A DNA stretch of 64,000 nt from Janthinobacterium sp. PAMC25594 (GCF_019443505.1 NZ_CP080377.1:2666001-2730000), one strand, 5' to 3'; positions 43,387 to 52,023 are shown, counted from the stretch's first letter. Made by a program: numbers and translations. Notes: generated by a model from the sequence alone, not told the origin.

Positions 43387-43773
43387 CTATTCGATGACGA
43401 AAAAAGCGTCGGCATTATTGCTGGGATCGATATACAAGCCATTCTTGTAACGGCCTTTGGAACGCAAGGTCCGCGACGTAACGAGAGGCGGGCGCTTGCC
43501 CTTCCACTGATCCATGACGAGGATGCCGTCCAGCGCCTGCCCTATATACAGGGCCGCGTGATTGCCATGTTGTTGATTCGCATACTTGCCGTTGATAAAC
43601 GTGGCAATGGCTGTACCTTTGCGCAGCAAGCGATTTCCCAGCACTACTTCCCCCTGCTTCCAGGCCAACGTGGCAGGCGCACCCGCGTAGTGGCGGACCA
43701 GCGCGACGCACTGATGGTTGCCGACCATGGTGGTTTTTTCCAGGTCGTCGACTTTGGTGTAGGTGTAGGACAT
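43387..43773 (-). CDS. BPSL0067-family protein, probable amidase-type T6SS effector
   Basis: 128 aa with AGGAG ribosome site before ATG 43773. Looks like a small NlpC/P60- or CHAP-type cysteine hydrolase: GNHQCVALVRHYAGAP with Cys22 at a helix start and QQHGNHAALYIGQ with His69/His72, followed by ILVMDQWKGKRP. No signal peptide, as expected for a T6SS-delivered effector that would cut peptidoglycan in the target periplasm. It precedes an STY0301-family exported protein by 10 bases. No vgrG or PAAR gene is adjacent, so it would travel as Hcp or distant-VgrG cargo. Effector role is inference. Confidence 0.7.
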   Translation of the reverse strand: MSYTYTKVDDLEKTTMVGNHQCVALVRHYAGAPATLAWKQGEVVLGNRLLRKGTAIATFINGKYANQQHGNHAALYIGQALDGILVMDQWKGKRPPLVTSRTLRSKGRYKNGLYIDPSNNADAFFVIE

Positions 43774-44485
43774 GGGGTTCTCCTAGCTTTGTGGGAGAGG
43801 CTTACGATACATTAGGGAAAAATATGGGGAATTGAGATGGGATAACGTTTGAGGGGGAATAATGTAAAACCGCGCCCGCGTGCCAAGCCAGTCTCAGCCC
43901 AGCCGGCTGGCAGCGAAGCTAGCAGCGACCCGAGAGGGGGATACGCATCGTAGAAAGATCCAGATCTACGCTTTGCATTTTCCCCGACCAACGCCGGAAC
44001 ATGCCCCCAAATATGCCCCGCTGGAGCACCAGGACGTCGGAATGGAGGACGGCCATCATAGGCTGGCGATGGGCTCTGCGCCGCCACATTGATGCCGCCG
44101 GCCATCGCCTCGCAGTCCATGTGCTTGGTTAAGCCGACCGGCGGGTCACCGATTTTTGTACGTTGATCTTCGTTCTCATGTTAGGCAAACAGGCTGATCC
44201 GGGGCTTCATAATCGTGGGGACTTGCCGGCTTAGATAACGCCGGAATCTTACCGGCTGAGGCCAGCGGGTGCAGGTTTTTTAAAGACCGCCATAAGCAAG
44301 GTCTTAACCAAACCAAAGTAACTCTTAAAACAGATCTTTATGCTATCCTCGACACAGGTAGTAGTTCTCAGCGGCAACTCTTCTGATAGTACTAGAATCC
44401 CTAGCAGCTTGAAGAAGCTATATGGATGGCCATCCCAAAAAAAGATTCCATTTAAGCAATCATCAATAATCAAAAGGACTGTAAA
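43774..44485. other. 712-base gap at the presumed left edge of the integrative element
   Basis: No gene can be supported. One 102-codon minus frame (43812-44120) has no start signal, odd composition (Pro/Gly/Arg-rich) and no family. The sequence changes from GC-rich to AT-rich near 44270. No tRNA, terminator or att repeat was identified with confidence. Confidence 0.4.
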
Positions 44486-44887
44486 ATGCGCCGAAAACCA
44501 ATGGAATTATTGCGTGAACTGAATGAAATAAATGAGCGCAAAAAAATCCTTTCTGAATTGACCTTCGCGCTCGAACACCAAACCTACAAGACAATACCAA
44601 ACACATCAAATTCCTATAGACAGGATGCTGGCAACACAAATACTAAAACTGAAAAACATGCACACGTTTATGCGCGAAAAAATGGAAATGGTGCAGAACT
44701 TTATTCCGTCAATATTAGCGGAACTGGGCATGATGGATCATCGGGCAAAGAAATTCCAAAAACCCACGCAGACTTTTTTCGCTCACTTGGCTACAAAATA
44801 AATATGAACAATGCATTGGAAAGCATAGATTACTCTTCAATTTCGCTGGAGGACTTTGAATATGTGATTTTAAGGGAAGATCAGTAA
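44486..44887 (+). CDS. Hypothetical AT-rich protein at the island edge
   Basis: 133 aa with an AAAAGGA ribosome site before ATG 44486. N-terminal half is a charged helix (ELLRELNEINERKKILSEL); the C-terminal half has a compact motif KHAHVYARKNGNGAELYSV, then GTGHDGSSGKEIP and FFRSLGY. This looks like a small folded domain rather than a shadow frame, but no family is named. It lies downstream of, and convergent with, the disrupted ATPase-nuclease B gene, and has the same AT-rich composition as the defence operon. It could be an accessory gene of that system. Confidence 0.5.
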   Translation: MRRKPMELLRELNEINERKKILSELTFALEHQTYKTIPNTSNSYRQDAGNTNTKTEKHAHVYARKNGNGAELYSVNISGTGHDGSSGKEIPKTHADFFRSLGYKINMNNALESIDYSSISLEDFEYVILREDQ

Positions 44888-45146
44888 AAAATTTTACTCG
44901 TGGAAGACATTCCCTAGTTGGTATCATTATCCATCTAGAAAATTCTCGCCAAAGTGCCAACTTTATTATTATTGCGATGGTGATGGCGAGCCCTATCTGG
45001 CAAGAAATCGTCGCATCATTCTTACTTTCAGGGCTTCATCTATATGACGAGCAAGTTGTCTCCGTGCGATAAATAATTACAGGAAACGCAACCCTAAAAT
45101 ATATTATTGGATAAAACTCGCGTCAATTTTTTCTCAATCTCTACAG

Positions 45147-46136
45147 TTAACTAGGCTTGCCATCGAGCAAATGCAACGTATCTGTAATGACCATTGGAAA
45201 CTCTCCCACTGGCGCCAGCCTTGATAGAAGTTCCATAGTTTCCTTACCGCCAAAATCTGCAATCTGTTGAAGGCGTATATCTGAGGCCCCGGGATCAGAA
45301 GCAAGAAGAAGCGCTTGAAGATACGAAAGATGTAAGTTGCGCGCTTCAACTAACACCTCAGTCCATGTACGTACTTCAATACGTTTATCATGCTCTTCAA
45401 ATCCGCCCTTATCATGTCCGACTAAAACACCTCTAACTAAAATGTTCCGATCAGTATATACGGCCCGAATAATCCTTAGATACTCTGCCAGCTGATCATA
45501 CTCTACAGGTTGGAGTGTTTTACCGGATTCTGGCCCCTTCAATTCAAAAACAATAAATTCTTTTTGTGCACCAGGATCACTTAAAAATACGAAATCTGGT
45601 TTTAAGTTTATTTTTTGGCTAGTTAACGCCCATTCGCCTAATGCCTCATCCGGCTTATGTTTTTTAGTAACTAAAGTCCTAATTTCCTGATTAGCTGTTA
45701 AACGTTCCCATTGCGGCCCTAACAGCCACGGAAATACCTCGATTAAACGCTGCAAATGTGTTTCGGTCTTATCTTCTTCGATCATGCGCCGCATCACCGT
45801 AATAGCGGCTACACGCTGAGCCATCGTAACTGCAAGCCCCATAGCTTCAGGCACCATACTTTTTCGTAAACTTTCAACTAGCTCAGCGAAGACTGCGGTT
45901 TCGGAATCGAGCGAAGAAAATATTTTCGTCCAAAGATTCTTTGTTAATAGTCTCGTAGGAGCATGCGTCCACGCCTCGGTAAAACTCTTCGTCGTGCGAT
46001 TTTTTGCCTCTTCATCATTCGCGAGGCTTGGTAAAACATCGCTTAAAAGTTCAGCTAAGGCCTCTTCCTCGGCACCAGTAAGCGTCGATCGAGGTGTGAC
46101 CAAACGAATCCTATCTACTATATCTTTCTTTGGTTG
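45147..46136 (-). pseudogene. C-terminal part of GHKL ATPase-nuclease B, cut off by the IS element
   Basis: This frame is the downstream half of the gene at 47238-48407. From 46136 it reads QPKKDIVDRIRLVTPRST without a start codon; an internal TTG at 46103 could start a 318-aa peptide. It has a helical region, then a PD-(D/E)xK nuclease-like fold: EVFPWLLGPQWERL, INLKPDFVFLSDPG and EFIVFELKGPE, giving the PDF ... ELK active-site pattern. Deleting the IS and one target copy (1101 bp, a multiple of three) joins it in frame to the ATPase part for a 719-aa protein, close in size and layout to ATPase-nuclease A. Confidence 0.75.
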
Positions 46137-46142
46137 CTTAGC

Positions 46143-47237
46143 TGTTTAGAATTGGGTGATCATATTCCTATTCGCAGCTTGCCCTACTTCAAAGCCAGGC
46201 GCCTGTTGAGTACACTGTTGATTCCTGTCACCTCACCGCCAGCGCCATGACCCAAGCCCTTCACAGCCGAGCCCGCACCACCCACCTGATCCGGGAAGAA
46301 ATCCGCAACTCGACACTGCCCCAACGGGAGCTTGCCGAGCGCTATAACGTGAGCCGCCTGACGATCCGTAAATGGCAGAACCGCGACAGCGCCGAGGACC
46401 GTTCGCACCGGCCCCACACCATGCATACGACGCTGACGCCAGCGCAGGAACTGGTCGTCATCGCGCTACGCACCACCTTGCTTTTGCCCACCGACGACTT
46501 GCTGGCGGTGGCGCGTGAGTTCGTCAACCCGGCGCTTTCGCGTGGCGCCCTGGGCCGCTGCTTGCGGCGCCATGGTGTCTCCAGTTTGCTTAAAATGGCC
46601 GCACTCGAAGACGACAAACCGGTTACCAAAAAGTCGTTCAAGGACTACGAGCCGGGCTTTTTACATATGGATATCAAGTACTTACCGCAGATGCTCGATG
46701 AAACCGAACGCCGTTACCTGTTCGTCGCCATTGACCGCGCCACACGCTGGGTCTTCATGGAAATCTATGCCAACCAGTCCGACAGCAGCAGTACCGACTT
46801 CCTGCTCAAACTGAAAAATGCTTGCCCGATCACCATCGTCAAACTACTCACTGACAACGGCAGCCAGTTCACCGACCGTTTTACCAGCAAGAAAAAAGAC
46901 CCTGTCAGCGGCGACCGTATCCCGAGCGGCAAGCATGTCTTTGACGTGCTGTGCAAGCAATTGGTGATCGAACATCGATTGATTCCGCCGCGTCACCCGC
47001 AAACCAACGGCATGGTCGAACGCTTCAATGGCCGTATCAGCGAGGTCGTCAACCAGACTCGTTTCGGCTCCCGGGCCGAACTGGAATCGACGCTGCGCAA
47101 TTACCTGAAAATCTACAACCACAACATTCCCCAGCGCGCCTTGGATAACGCAACACCGATTCAGGCGATGAAGAAATGGCAGGAGAAAAAGCCGGAATTA
47201 TTCGTTAAACGCGTATATAACCAGGCCGGTCTTGACA
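46143..47237. mobile_element. IS481-family insertion sequence
   Basis: 1095 bp, ends TGTTTAGAATTGGG (left) and TGTCAAGACCGGCC (right, read inward), imperfect inverted repeats both beginning TGT. It is flanked by a 6-bp direct repeat CTTAGC at 46137-46142 and 47238-47243, the target duplication. It carries one transposase gene. GC content is higher than the AT-rich gene it interrupts. The flanking reading frame of the target gene becomes continuous when the element and one CTTAGC are removed, which fixes the boundaries. Confidence 0.85.
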
Positions 47238-47242
47238 CTTAG
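46247..47242 (+). CDS. IS481-family transposase
   Basis: 331-aa DDE transposase. N-terminal HTH (LPQRELAERYNVSRLTIRKW), then an integrase core with catalytic acids in HMDIKYLPQ, LLTDNGSQFTDRF and GMVERFNGRISE. The last codons reach the terminal inverted repeat and the TAG stop at 47240-47242 lies in the duplicated target sequence, not in the IS itself. So this protein's stop depends on the insertion site. The element is inserted opposite to the transcription of its target gene. Full length and without visible damage, so it may be active. Confidence 0.88.
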   Translation: MTQALHSRARTTHLIREEIRNSTLPQRELAERYNVSRLTIRKWQNRDSAEDRSHRPHTMHTTLTPAQELVVIALRTTLLLPTDDLLAVAREFVNPALSRGALGRCLRRHGVSSLLKMAALEDDKPVTKKSFKDYEPGFLHMDIKYLPQMLDETERRYLFVAIDRATRWVFMEIYANQSDSSSTDFLLKLKNACPITIVKLLTDNGSQFTDRFTSKKKDPVSGDRIPSGKHVFDVLCKQLVIEHRLIPPRHPQTNGMVERFNGRISEVVNQTRFGSRAELESTLRNYLKIYNHNIPQRALDNATPIQAMKKWQEKKPELFVKRVYNQAGLDT

Positions 47243-48407
47243 CACGCCACTTACGAAATTCTTCTAGCCACGAGGATATTTTTGTGTTGCCCCACTCATG
47301 GAATTGAATCGTGTCATCTGTATCCCAGTCGATAGATCGACGATCAGTCGAGACAACATCGCTTGGCAGCTCATCAAGCCAATCTGCCTCAATAACGCCA
47401 TATAGATAACGACTAAGGATTTCTTTGCCTTTGCTACCAAAGAAGAATGGTCTATCTTGAGCAATTTTTCCATGCGCATAAACCCCAATACCTGCATTTT
47501 CAATTGACCAATCAGATCCCTGTAAACTCACAAACTTAATCCAATACTTGACCTTACGATCAATTCCATTCACAACGATCATTTCCTCTACCGGATTGTT
47601 CCAATCTCCAAAGCCAAATTCATGCAACGGAGGCAAAGCCTGCTCAGGAGTAATTATTCTATTGTTGACCTTAACTACAAAATCAGGACGTAAAGTAGAA
47701 ACCGTGAAGCGCCTACCCATTGACTGCAACAATGATTCGGTATTCATTGCTTTTTTTAGGGTAGTATTACTTAAAAATACGCATACACCTCCACCGCCTA
47801 GTTTTACACTATCTAGGAAATGATCAAAGACATCGCCTTGATTTTCAGACAGTAAGATTTTTTGAAAATCTGAAAAATTTACCCCATCCGCAATAACTTT
47901 AGGTTCATAGGTACTTGCAAAAGCAGATGCGGACTTAGCAAGTAAGTCCTCTAAAGAAAAACGAAGCCAATAAAACTTAGGATCGTCGTCAGGCTTACCA
48001 TTACGGACAATTCCATTGGGTGAAGAAAGAATATCGACAGTTCTCGCGATACCAAACCCGGCAAGCTTACCGATTCCTTTTCGCCCCATCGGAGTTCTTC
48101 CACCCGGCGTGCGAGCTGTAGGATCAGCTCGCCTATTCCTGCCGATGATTAAGAACTCATCGGTAAGCTCATCTCGAGACATACCTCGTCCATTGTCAGT
48201 AATCACGACAATAGGATGCCCATCCTTACCCTTAGCTTTTAGCTCAATGTTTACTTCTGTCGCGTCAGCGTCCCACCCATTTGATAGGAATTCGGCGACA
48301 ACGTTAGTCGGTTTATTTTGATACAGCTTGATACCAAGGTGTTCAATAACTCGGTTAGAAAATTCCAGCTTAAAAGTTTTAATAATAGTTTCACCGCTCG
48401 AAGTCAT
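47238..48407 (-). pseudogene. N-terminal ATPase part of GHKL ATPase-nuclease B, interrupted by the IS
   Basis: 390 native codons from ATG 48407 (AAGGT ribosome site) up to WRAK, then 11 codons into the IS to a stop at 47205. GHKL ATPase motifs: N box AEFLSNGWDAD (Glu39, Asn43), DNGRGM (71-76) and GRKGIGKLAGFGI (from 109). The pattern is that of MutL/MORC-type ATPases found in bacterial restriction-modification operons. Starts 31 bases after the methyltransferase stop. As it stands, only the ATPase half can be made, without the nuclease half. Confidence 0.78.
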
Positions 48408-48438
48408 CGTTTTACCTTTTATTTATAGTATTTATCAA

Positions 48439-49857
48439 CTAAGCAGCAACAACGACGGTACATTGCGCAAAAGGGCGTTTAATAACGGGGTTCTTATAAT
48501 TGAAATATTTGCGAGGATCTTGCCGGTTGTCTTTTTTTGCAGCCTCTTTAAGCGCAGACCACCCCTTCTCACAGCGCTCATCATCTTGAGTGATAGGAGC
48601 ACGCGTCCAGAGGTGTTTCAATATTCCCAACAACACTAGACCGTGCAATTTCGTAAAGCCTGGGGGAACGGCCTCGCCAATCATTTCCCGAACATTCGTA
48701 TGCCCAAGCCTTTCTAGTGCATCACCCCACTGAAAGTCTTTAGGGAAGGTCTGAAGCAATGCGCATTCCAAAGTACTCAATAGCCGATTTTGTGTAGGGT
48801 GAATCGTGTAATCACTACCAATGTGTCCGCTAGCGGTTGTAATCGTCGCCGCAGGTCGATCATTATGCATACGTCGATAGCTACTTTTAAAACCCTTAAC
48901 CAAACGATAAGTTCCATTTTTTTCTTGGACGATTGGTCGCAATAAAGGATCGTTGCAATGAGGGCATAAAACTGTTTCCTCACCACACTCCACAGGACCG
49001 CAAACATAGCATGAAGAATTCTGCCACGCGCTTCTCCCCGATGCCGGTGGTATCGCGGCAACCATGGCATAAATCCGCTCGCTCCACACTGGAACTGAAT
49101 GAAATCCGCGATACTCCTCAGCATGCGCCAAGCCTTTAGTAGAAGCGTCTAACATAGGAAGCCTAAAACTTGTTAACGCCTCTGCTATCGAAACATGAGG
49201 CGCCAAGCCTGCACTTATCGAATGAGTAGCCCTTGGGAAAGGTGCGCGGTTTAATCTTAAAAGCTCGCGTAGCCCTGCAACATCTTTTCTCACAAAGGTA
49301 AGGAACGCTCGGTTTCTAGATTGTGGAATACCGAAATCGCTTAAATCAGCACTTAACGGGAACGCCACATAATCCCGTGATAATGAAGAAATTAAAAAAT
49401 TTGCCGCTGATACTGGGTTTTTATCCTTTGGGTGATTTACTTTTCTCGAAAAAAAAGCAGGAACATTTTCGACAACAATTAATGATGGCTGTAATTTTTT
49501 AGCGACCTTGGCAATAACGGTCACAAGCAAATTTCGTTCATCTTTTGAACCAGCATCGGCATCATCATGCTTTCCCATTCCAGACCTTGCAGAACTCATT
49601 CCCTGGCAGGGTGGGCACGCGCACAACAATGCAGGACGCTCATCCCCCGCCCGCTCTCGATACGTGTTCACAACAGTGGCCCAAGTCTTACGCAGATCAC
49701 CGGGCACTCCAGATGCTCCAGGATGATTTAAAAGACAGACCTCTAAACGATCTGGGTCGAGTTCAGCCATAACCTCAAACTGAAATCCTGCGCTACGGTA
49801 ACCTACATCACCGGCACCGCAGTTTGAGAAAAGACTTACCGCTTTAAACGAACTCAT
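48439..49857 (-). CDS. DNA (cytosine-5) methyltransferase
   Basis: 472-aa C5-cytosine methyltransferase that would methylate its recognition site with S-adenosylmethionine. Motif I VSLFSNCGAGDVGYRSAGF, motif IV CPPCQGMS with catalytic Cys84, motif VI VVENVPAF (ENV 130-132), motif VIII QSRNRAF, motif X IGEAVPPG. The target-recognition region carries a zinc-binding-like cysteine set (CYVCGPVECGEE, VLCPHC). It overlaps the upstream ATPase-nuclease A stop as ATGA and precedes ATPase-nuclease B by 31 bases: the modification gene of a three-gene operon. It is intact while both nuclease partners are broken, so it may now act as an orphan methylase. Confidence 0.93.
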   Translation of the reverse strand: MSSFKAVSLFSNCGAGDVGYRSAGFQFEVMAELDPDRLEVCLLNHPGASGVPGDLRKTWATVVNTYRERAGDERPALLCACPPCQGMSSARSGMGKHDDADAGSKDERNLLVTVIAKVAKKLQPSLIVVENVPAFFSRKVNHPKDKNPVSAANFLISSLSRDYVAFPLSADLSDFGIPQSRNRAFLTFVRKDVAGLRELLRLNRAPFPRATHSISAGLAPHVSIAEALTSFRLPMLDASTKGLAHAEEYRGFHSVPVWSERIYAMVAAIPPASGRSAWQNSSCYVCGPVECGEETVLCPHCNDPLLRPIVQEKNGTYRLVKGFKSSYRRMHNDRPAATITTASGHIGSDYTIHPTQNRLLSTLECALLQTFPKDFQWGDALERLGHTNVREMIGEAVPPGFTKLHGLVLLGILKHLWTRAPITQDDERCEKGWSALKEAAKKDNRQDPRKYFNYKNPVIKRPFAQCTVVVAA

Positions 49858-51419
49858 ACAGCTTTTCCTTGCTTTAAACTACTATTTAAGTCGTGAACAT
49901 CCAAGAACTGCTCATGCACTTTTTTCGTTCTTATTAAAAAATCTCGCCATGTCATCCTAAATAAATGGCCCGCATCACAAATCTGAGTAAAAGCGCGCTT
50001 ATTTTGTGCCTTTTTAACGTCAACCCCATCAGCAATAAAATCTATACGCCACCCCCTGCGGAAATCAGCAACAACAAATTGATTCTCTTCAAAAAACTTC
50101 TCAAATGCCTCAACATAATTAATTAGTCTATCAAAATCAGCGTCATCAAACTTATGTCCAGCCTTTTTTATTTCAACAATGTGCAGCAATCCATCAACAC
50201 TAACAAGAGTAAAATCAGGGCGCTTATTTTCGTAATCAATGGCTAGAACTATATCATTCCCAGTCTCTTTTTTCCAATATTTTTCGAAAGAACTTTTAAA
50301 GTTTTTGAGAGACTGATTTTTACTGATTACCGTCCAAGAAGGCTCGATTAGCCATGGCGCCTTCTCCAACAATCTTTGAAACTGAAGCTCATCTGATGTT
50401 TCATCTATTATTTTCTCTAATTCACTAATTACTCTCACACGCTGAGATGCAATTTGAGCGTAAGATGCCAATTCTGCTATTTGAGCCTTATCAAAAATAT
50501 CTACCATCTGATCGATAGAAGTTTGGCCAGCGGTTACGTGGTTCGTAAACTCGTGGAATGCCTCCATTAATGCCTGATGAGGAGCGACCGATAAAATTAT
50601 AAGCGATAGATCCTCAACATATATATCGTCATTAAGTTCATCTTCTGCGGCAAACCCACCAAATTTTTTAGCCAACTCGACTGCGACCTTTGCGACCTGC
50701 TTATCACCAAATCTATTTTTTGCTCGCTCCTCAATCTTCGAGCGCTTTAGAAATTCATCCCGAACACGGATGCGTCTCGGCTCTCTAGATTTAGATGCGA
50801 TTTCACGGATTACATCCGCGCCCCATTGACGTAGTAATTGACCGTATTCAGAATCCCATAGGATGTCTTGTCGATCGGTACGAACCAAATCATCACCATC
50901 ATCCAAATCCAGCCATTCAGCATTAACATGACCAACCAAATAGGAGCGCACCGCAAATTCCCCGGTAAACCCAGAAGGTTGATTAAAATCGCGTGTGACT
51001 CCAGCAATCTTTCCTCTGGCATATATACGCACGCCTGTCATTTCTTCATTTTTATAGGCATCCTTCGCCATTCCCAGCCAGCCAGACACTTTCAGCGCCA
51101 CCCCTTCATCTGTAATAACAGGGCGATCCGCGAGATCTATTCGCGTCCCTGGCAAAAGTGGAATATTTAATGGATCTACTTTTACTGGAAGCTTATCTTC
51201 GGATAACGAGTCAATTACCTGAACATTAAAATCACTTCTTGCAAAAGTAAAACGGAATGCCAACTGACGTAAAAAAGTAGTTAAATCAGGAACTCGTTTT
51301 GCCAGAAACGATGTCATTCTTATTGTAGTTCCTGACTTCTCACTCCATCCCTGATCATCGGGTCCAACGTCTAATGGTACTGTGTCATCGTCATCTCGCA
51401 CAATACGATCAAAATCCAT
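49854..51419 (-). CDS. GHKL ATPase-nuclease A, C-terminal portion (out of frame with its N-terminus)
   Basis: 521 aa from ATG 51419, but the frame runs back through RTERGFAVTHFF to the poly-G tract, so this is the continuation of the ATPase gene at 51431-51952. It holds the rest of the GHKL/transducer region (VRSYLVGHVNAEWLDLDD, LVRTDRQDILW, which match the IEADWLDELPSD / VSTDRRSIDW blocks of protein B) and a PD-(D/E)xK nuclease-like end: FQRLLEKAPWLIEPSW, NKRPDFTLVS and LHIVEIKKAGHKF. Restored length would be about 699 aa, similar to protein B. Stop overlaps the methyltransferase start by 4 bases. Translation of this piece alone from 51419 is possible. Confidence 0.75.
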   Translation of the reverse strand: MDFDRIVRDDDDTVPLDVGPDDQGWSEKSGTTIRMTSFLAKRVPDLTTFLRQLAFRFTFARSDFNVQVIDSLSEDKLPVKVDPLNIPLLPGTRIDLADRPVITDEGVALKVSGWLGMAKDAYKNEEMTGVRIYARGKIAGVTRDFNQPSGFTGEFAVRSYLVGHVNAEWLDLDDGDDLVRTDRQDILWDSEYGQLLRQWGADVIREIASKSREPRRIRVRDEFLKRSKIEERAKNRFGDKQVAKVAVELAKKFGGFAAEDELNDDIYVEDLSLIILSVAPHQALMEAFHEFTNHVTAGQTSIDQMVDIFDKAQIAELASYAQIASQRVRVISELEKIIDETSDELQFQRLLEKAPWLIEPSWTVISKNQSLKNFKSSFEKYWKKETGNDIVLAIDYENKRPDFTLVSVDGLLHIVEIKKAGHKFDDADFDRLINYVEAFEKFFEENQFVVADFRRGWRIDFIADGVDVKKAQNKRAFTQICDAGHLFRMTWRDFLIRTKKVHEQFLDVHDLNSSLKQGKAV

Positions 51420-51430
51420 AAAGAAATGCG

Positions 51431-51952
51431 TTACAGCAAAGCCACGTTCAGTGCGCCCCCCCCCCCAGCAGACAAAACCTCAATTCGACGGCAAATTCCA
51501 AATGGTGCTAGCTTACCAATGCCCTTCCGCCCCATGACCGGCCGCTTCTTAATGCGAGATTTACTCCCATCTTGATCCGTGCGAGTTCTTCTATCTGCGC
51601 CTATACGTAAATAAAATGAAATTGCCTCTGCCGGTGTCATACCGTGCCCGTCATCTTGAACCTCGATGGCATAACTAAGATCCGTCAATTCACGCCCCGC
51701 TTTGCTGGCTAATTGAATATTTATCGGTAGCCGAACTACAACATTTTCAGCGTCAGCATCATAACCATTTGCAACTAGCTCAGCTACCACAGCGCTTACC
51801 TTGTCGTATAACTTGACTCCAAGTTTATCAACAGTTAAACGAGATATTCTTAAGGTATAAGGCGATGTCGATAGCTCTGGTATTGTTTCTGAGGTAGGCA
51901 AAGCAGTATCATCAACCTGAGCAAGTGCTTCACTGTCGGCGGGAGTGGCCAT
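51431..51952 (-). CDS. GHKL ATPase-nuclease A, N-terminal portion (truncated at the poly-G tract)
   Basis: ATG 51952 has an AAGGA ribosome site; TTG 52000 is a less likely start. Motifs: VVAELVANGYDADAEN (Glu58, Asn62), QDDGHGM (99-105) and MGRKGIGKLAPFGI (from 140). After IEVLSAGGGG (the Gly run is the poly-G tract) the frame ends at TAA 51431-51433, giving only 173 residues. Changing the tract from 11 to 12 or 9 G's joins it to the 49854-51419 frame. First gene of the A-methyltransferase-B operon, downstream of a good extended -10 promoter and a perfect palindrome. Confidence 0.75.
   Translation of the reverse strand: MATPADSEALAQVDDTALPTSETIPELSTSPYTLRISRLTVDKLGVKLYDKVSAVVAELVANGYDADAENVVVRLPINIQLASKAGRELTDLSYAIEVQDDGHGMTPAEAISFYLRIGADRRTRTDQDGSKSRIKKRPVMGRKGIGKLAPFGICRRIEVLSAGGGGALNVALL
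51456..51466 (-). repeat. Poly-G(11) tract in GHKL ATPase-nuclease A
   Basis: Eleven consecutive C's on the plus strand, G's in the coding strand, starting exactly on a codon boundary after codon 162. In an otherwise AT-rich gene this is striking. The 11-G length puts the two halves of the gene out of frame; 9, 12 or 15 G's would fuse them. Typical of slipped-strand phase-variable tracts, or of a homopolymer sequencing error. Confidence 0.8.
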
Positions 51953-51992
51953 TATTATCCTTGTGCGATACGCGAGTTGAACAAGAGCAGTA

Positions 51993-52013
51993 CCGTGCAA
52001 AAACTTTGCACGG
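51993..52013. promoter_or_regulatory. Perfect palindrome at the start of the methyltransferase operon
   Basis: Arms CCGTGCAAA (51993-52001) and TTTGCACGG (52005-52013) around AAC, fully complementary. It begins 1 base past the -10 hexamer, covering the likely transcription start of the minus-strand operon: ideal for an operator, possibly bound by the methyltransferase or a regulator elsewhere; it would also form a 5' hairpin in the mRNA. Confidence 0.6.
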
Positions 52014-52014
52014 A

Positions 52015-52023
52015 ATTATAGCA
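52015..52023 (-). promoter_or_regulatory. Extended -10 promoter of the methyltransferase operon
   Basis: Minus strand TGCTATAAT: consensus -10 TATAAT with the extended TGn. A TTGACA lies further upstream but at 22-base spacing, so the -10 probably works with a weak -35. The start codon of ATPase-nuclease A follows about 55 bases after the likely start of transcription. Confidence 0.5.

Noticed and set aside
43931..43942. GAGAGGGGGAT shared with tRNA-Ser as the left attachment site
   Set aside because: Only 11 bases match and flanks differ; integrase att repeats in tRNA genes are usually longer. The left att was not found.
43812..44120. 102-codon minus frame
   Set aside because: No ribosome site, biased composition and no family; probably noncoding.
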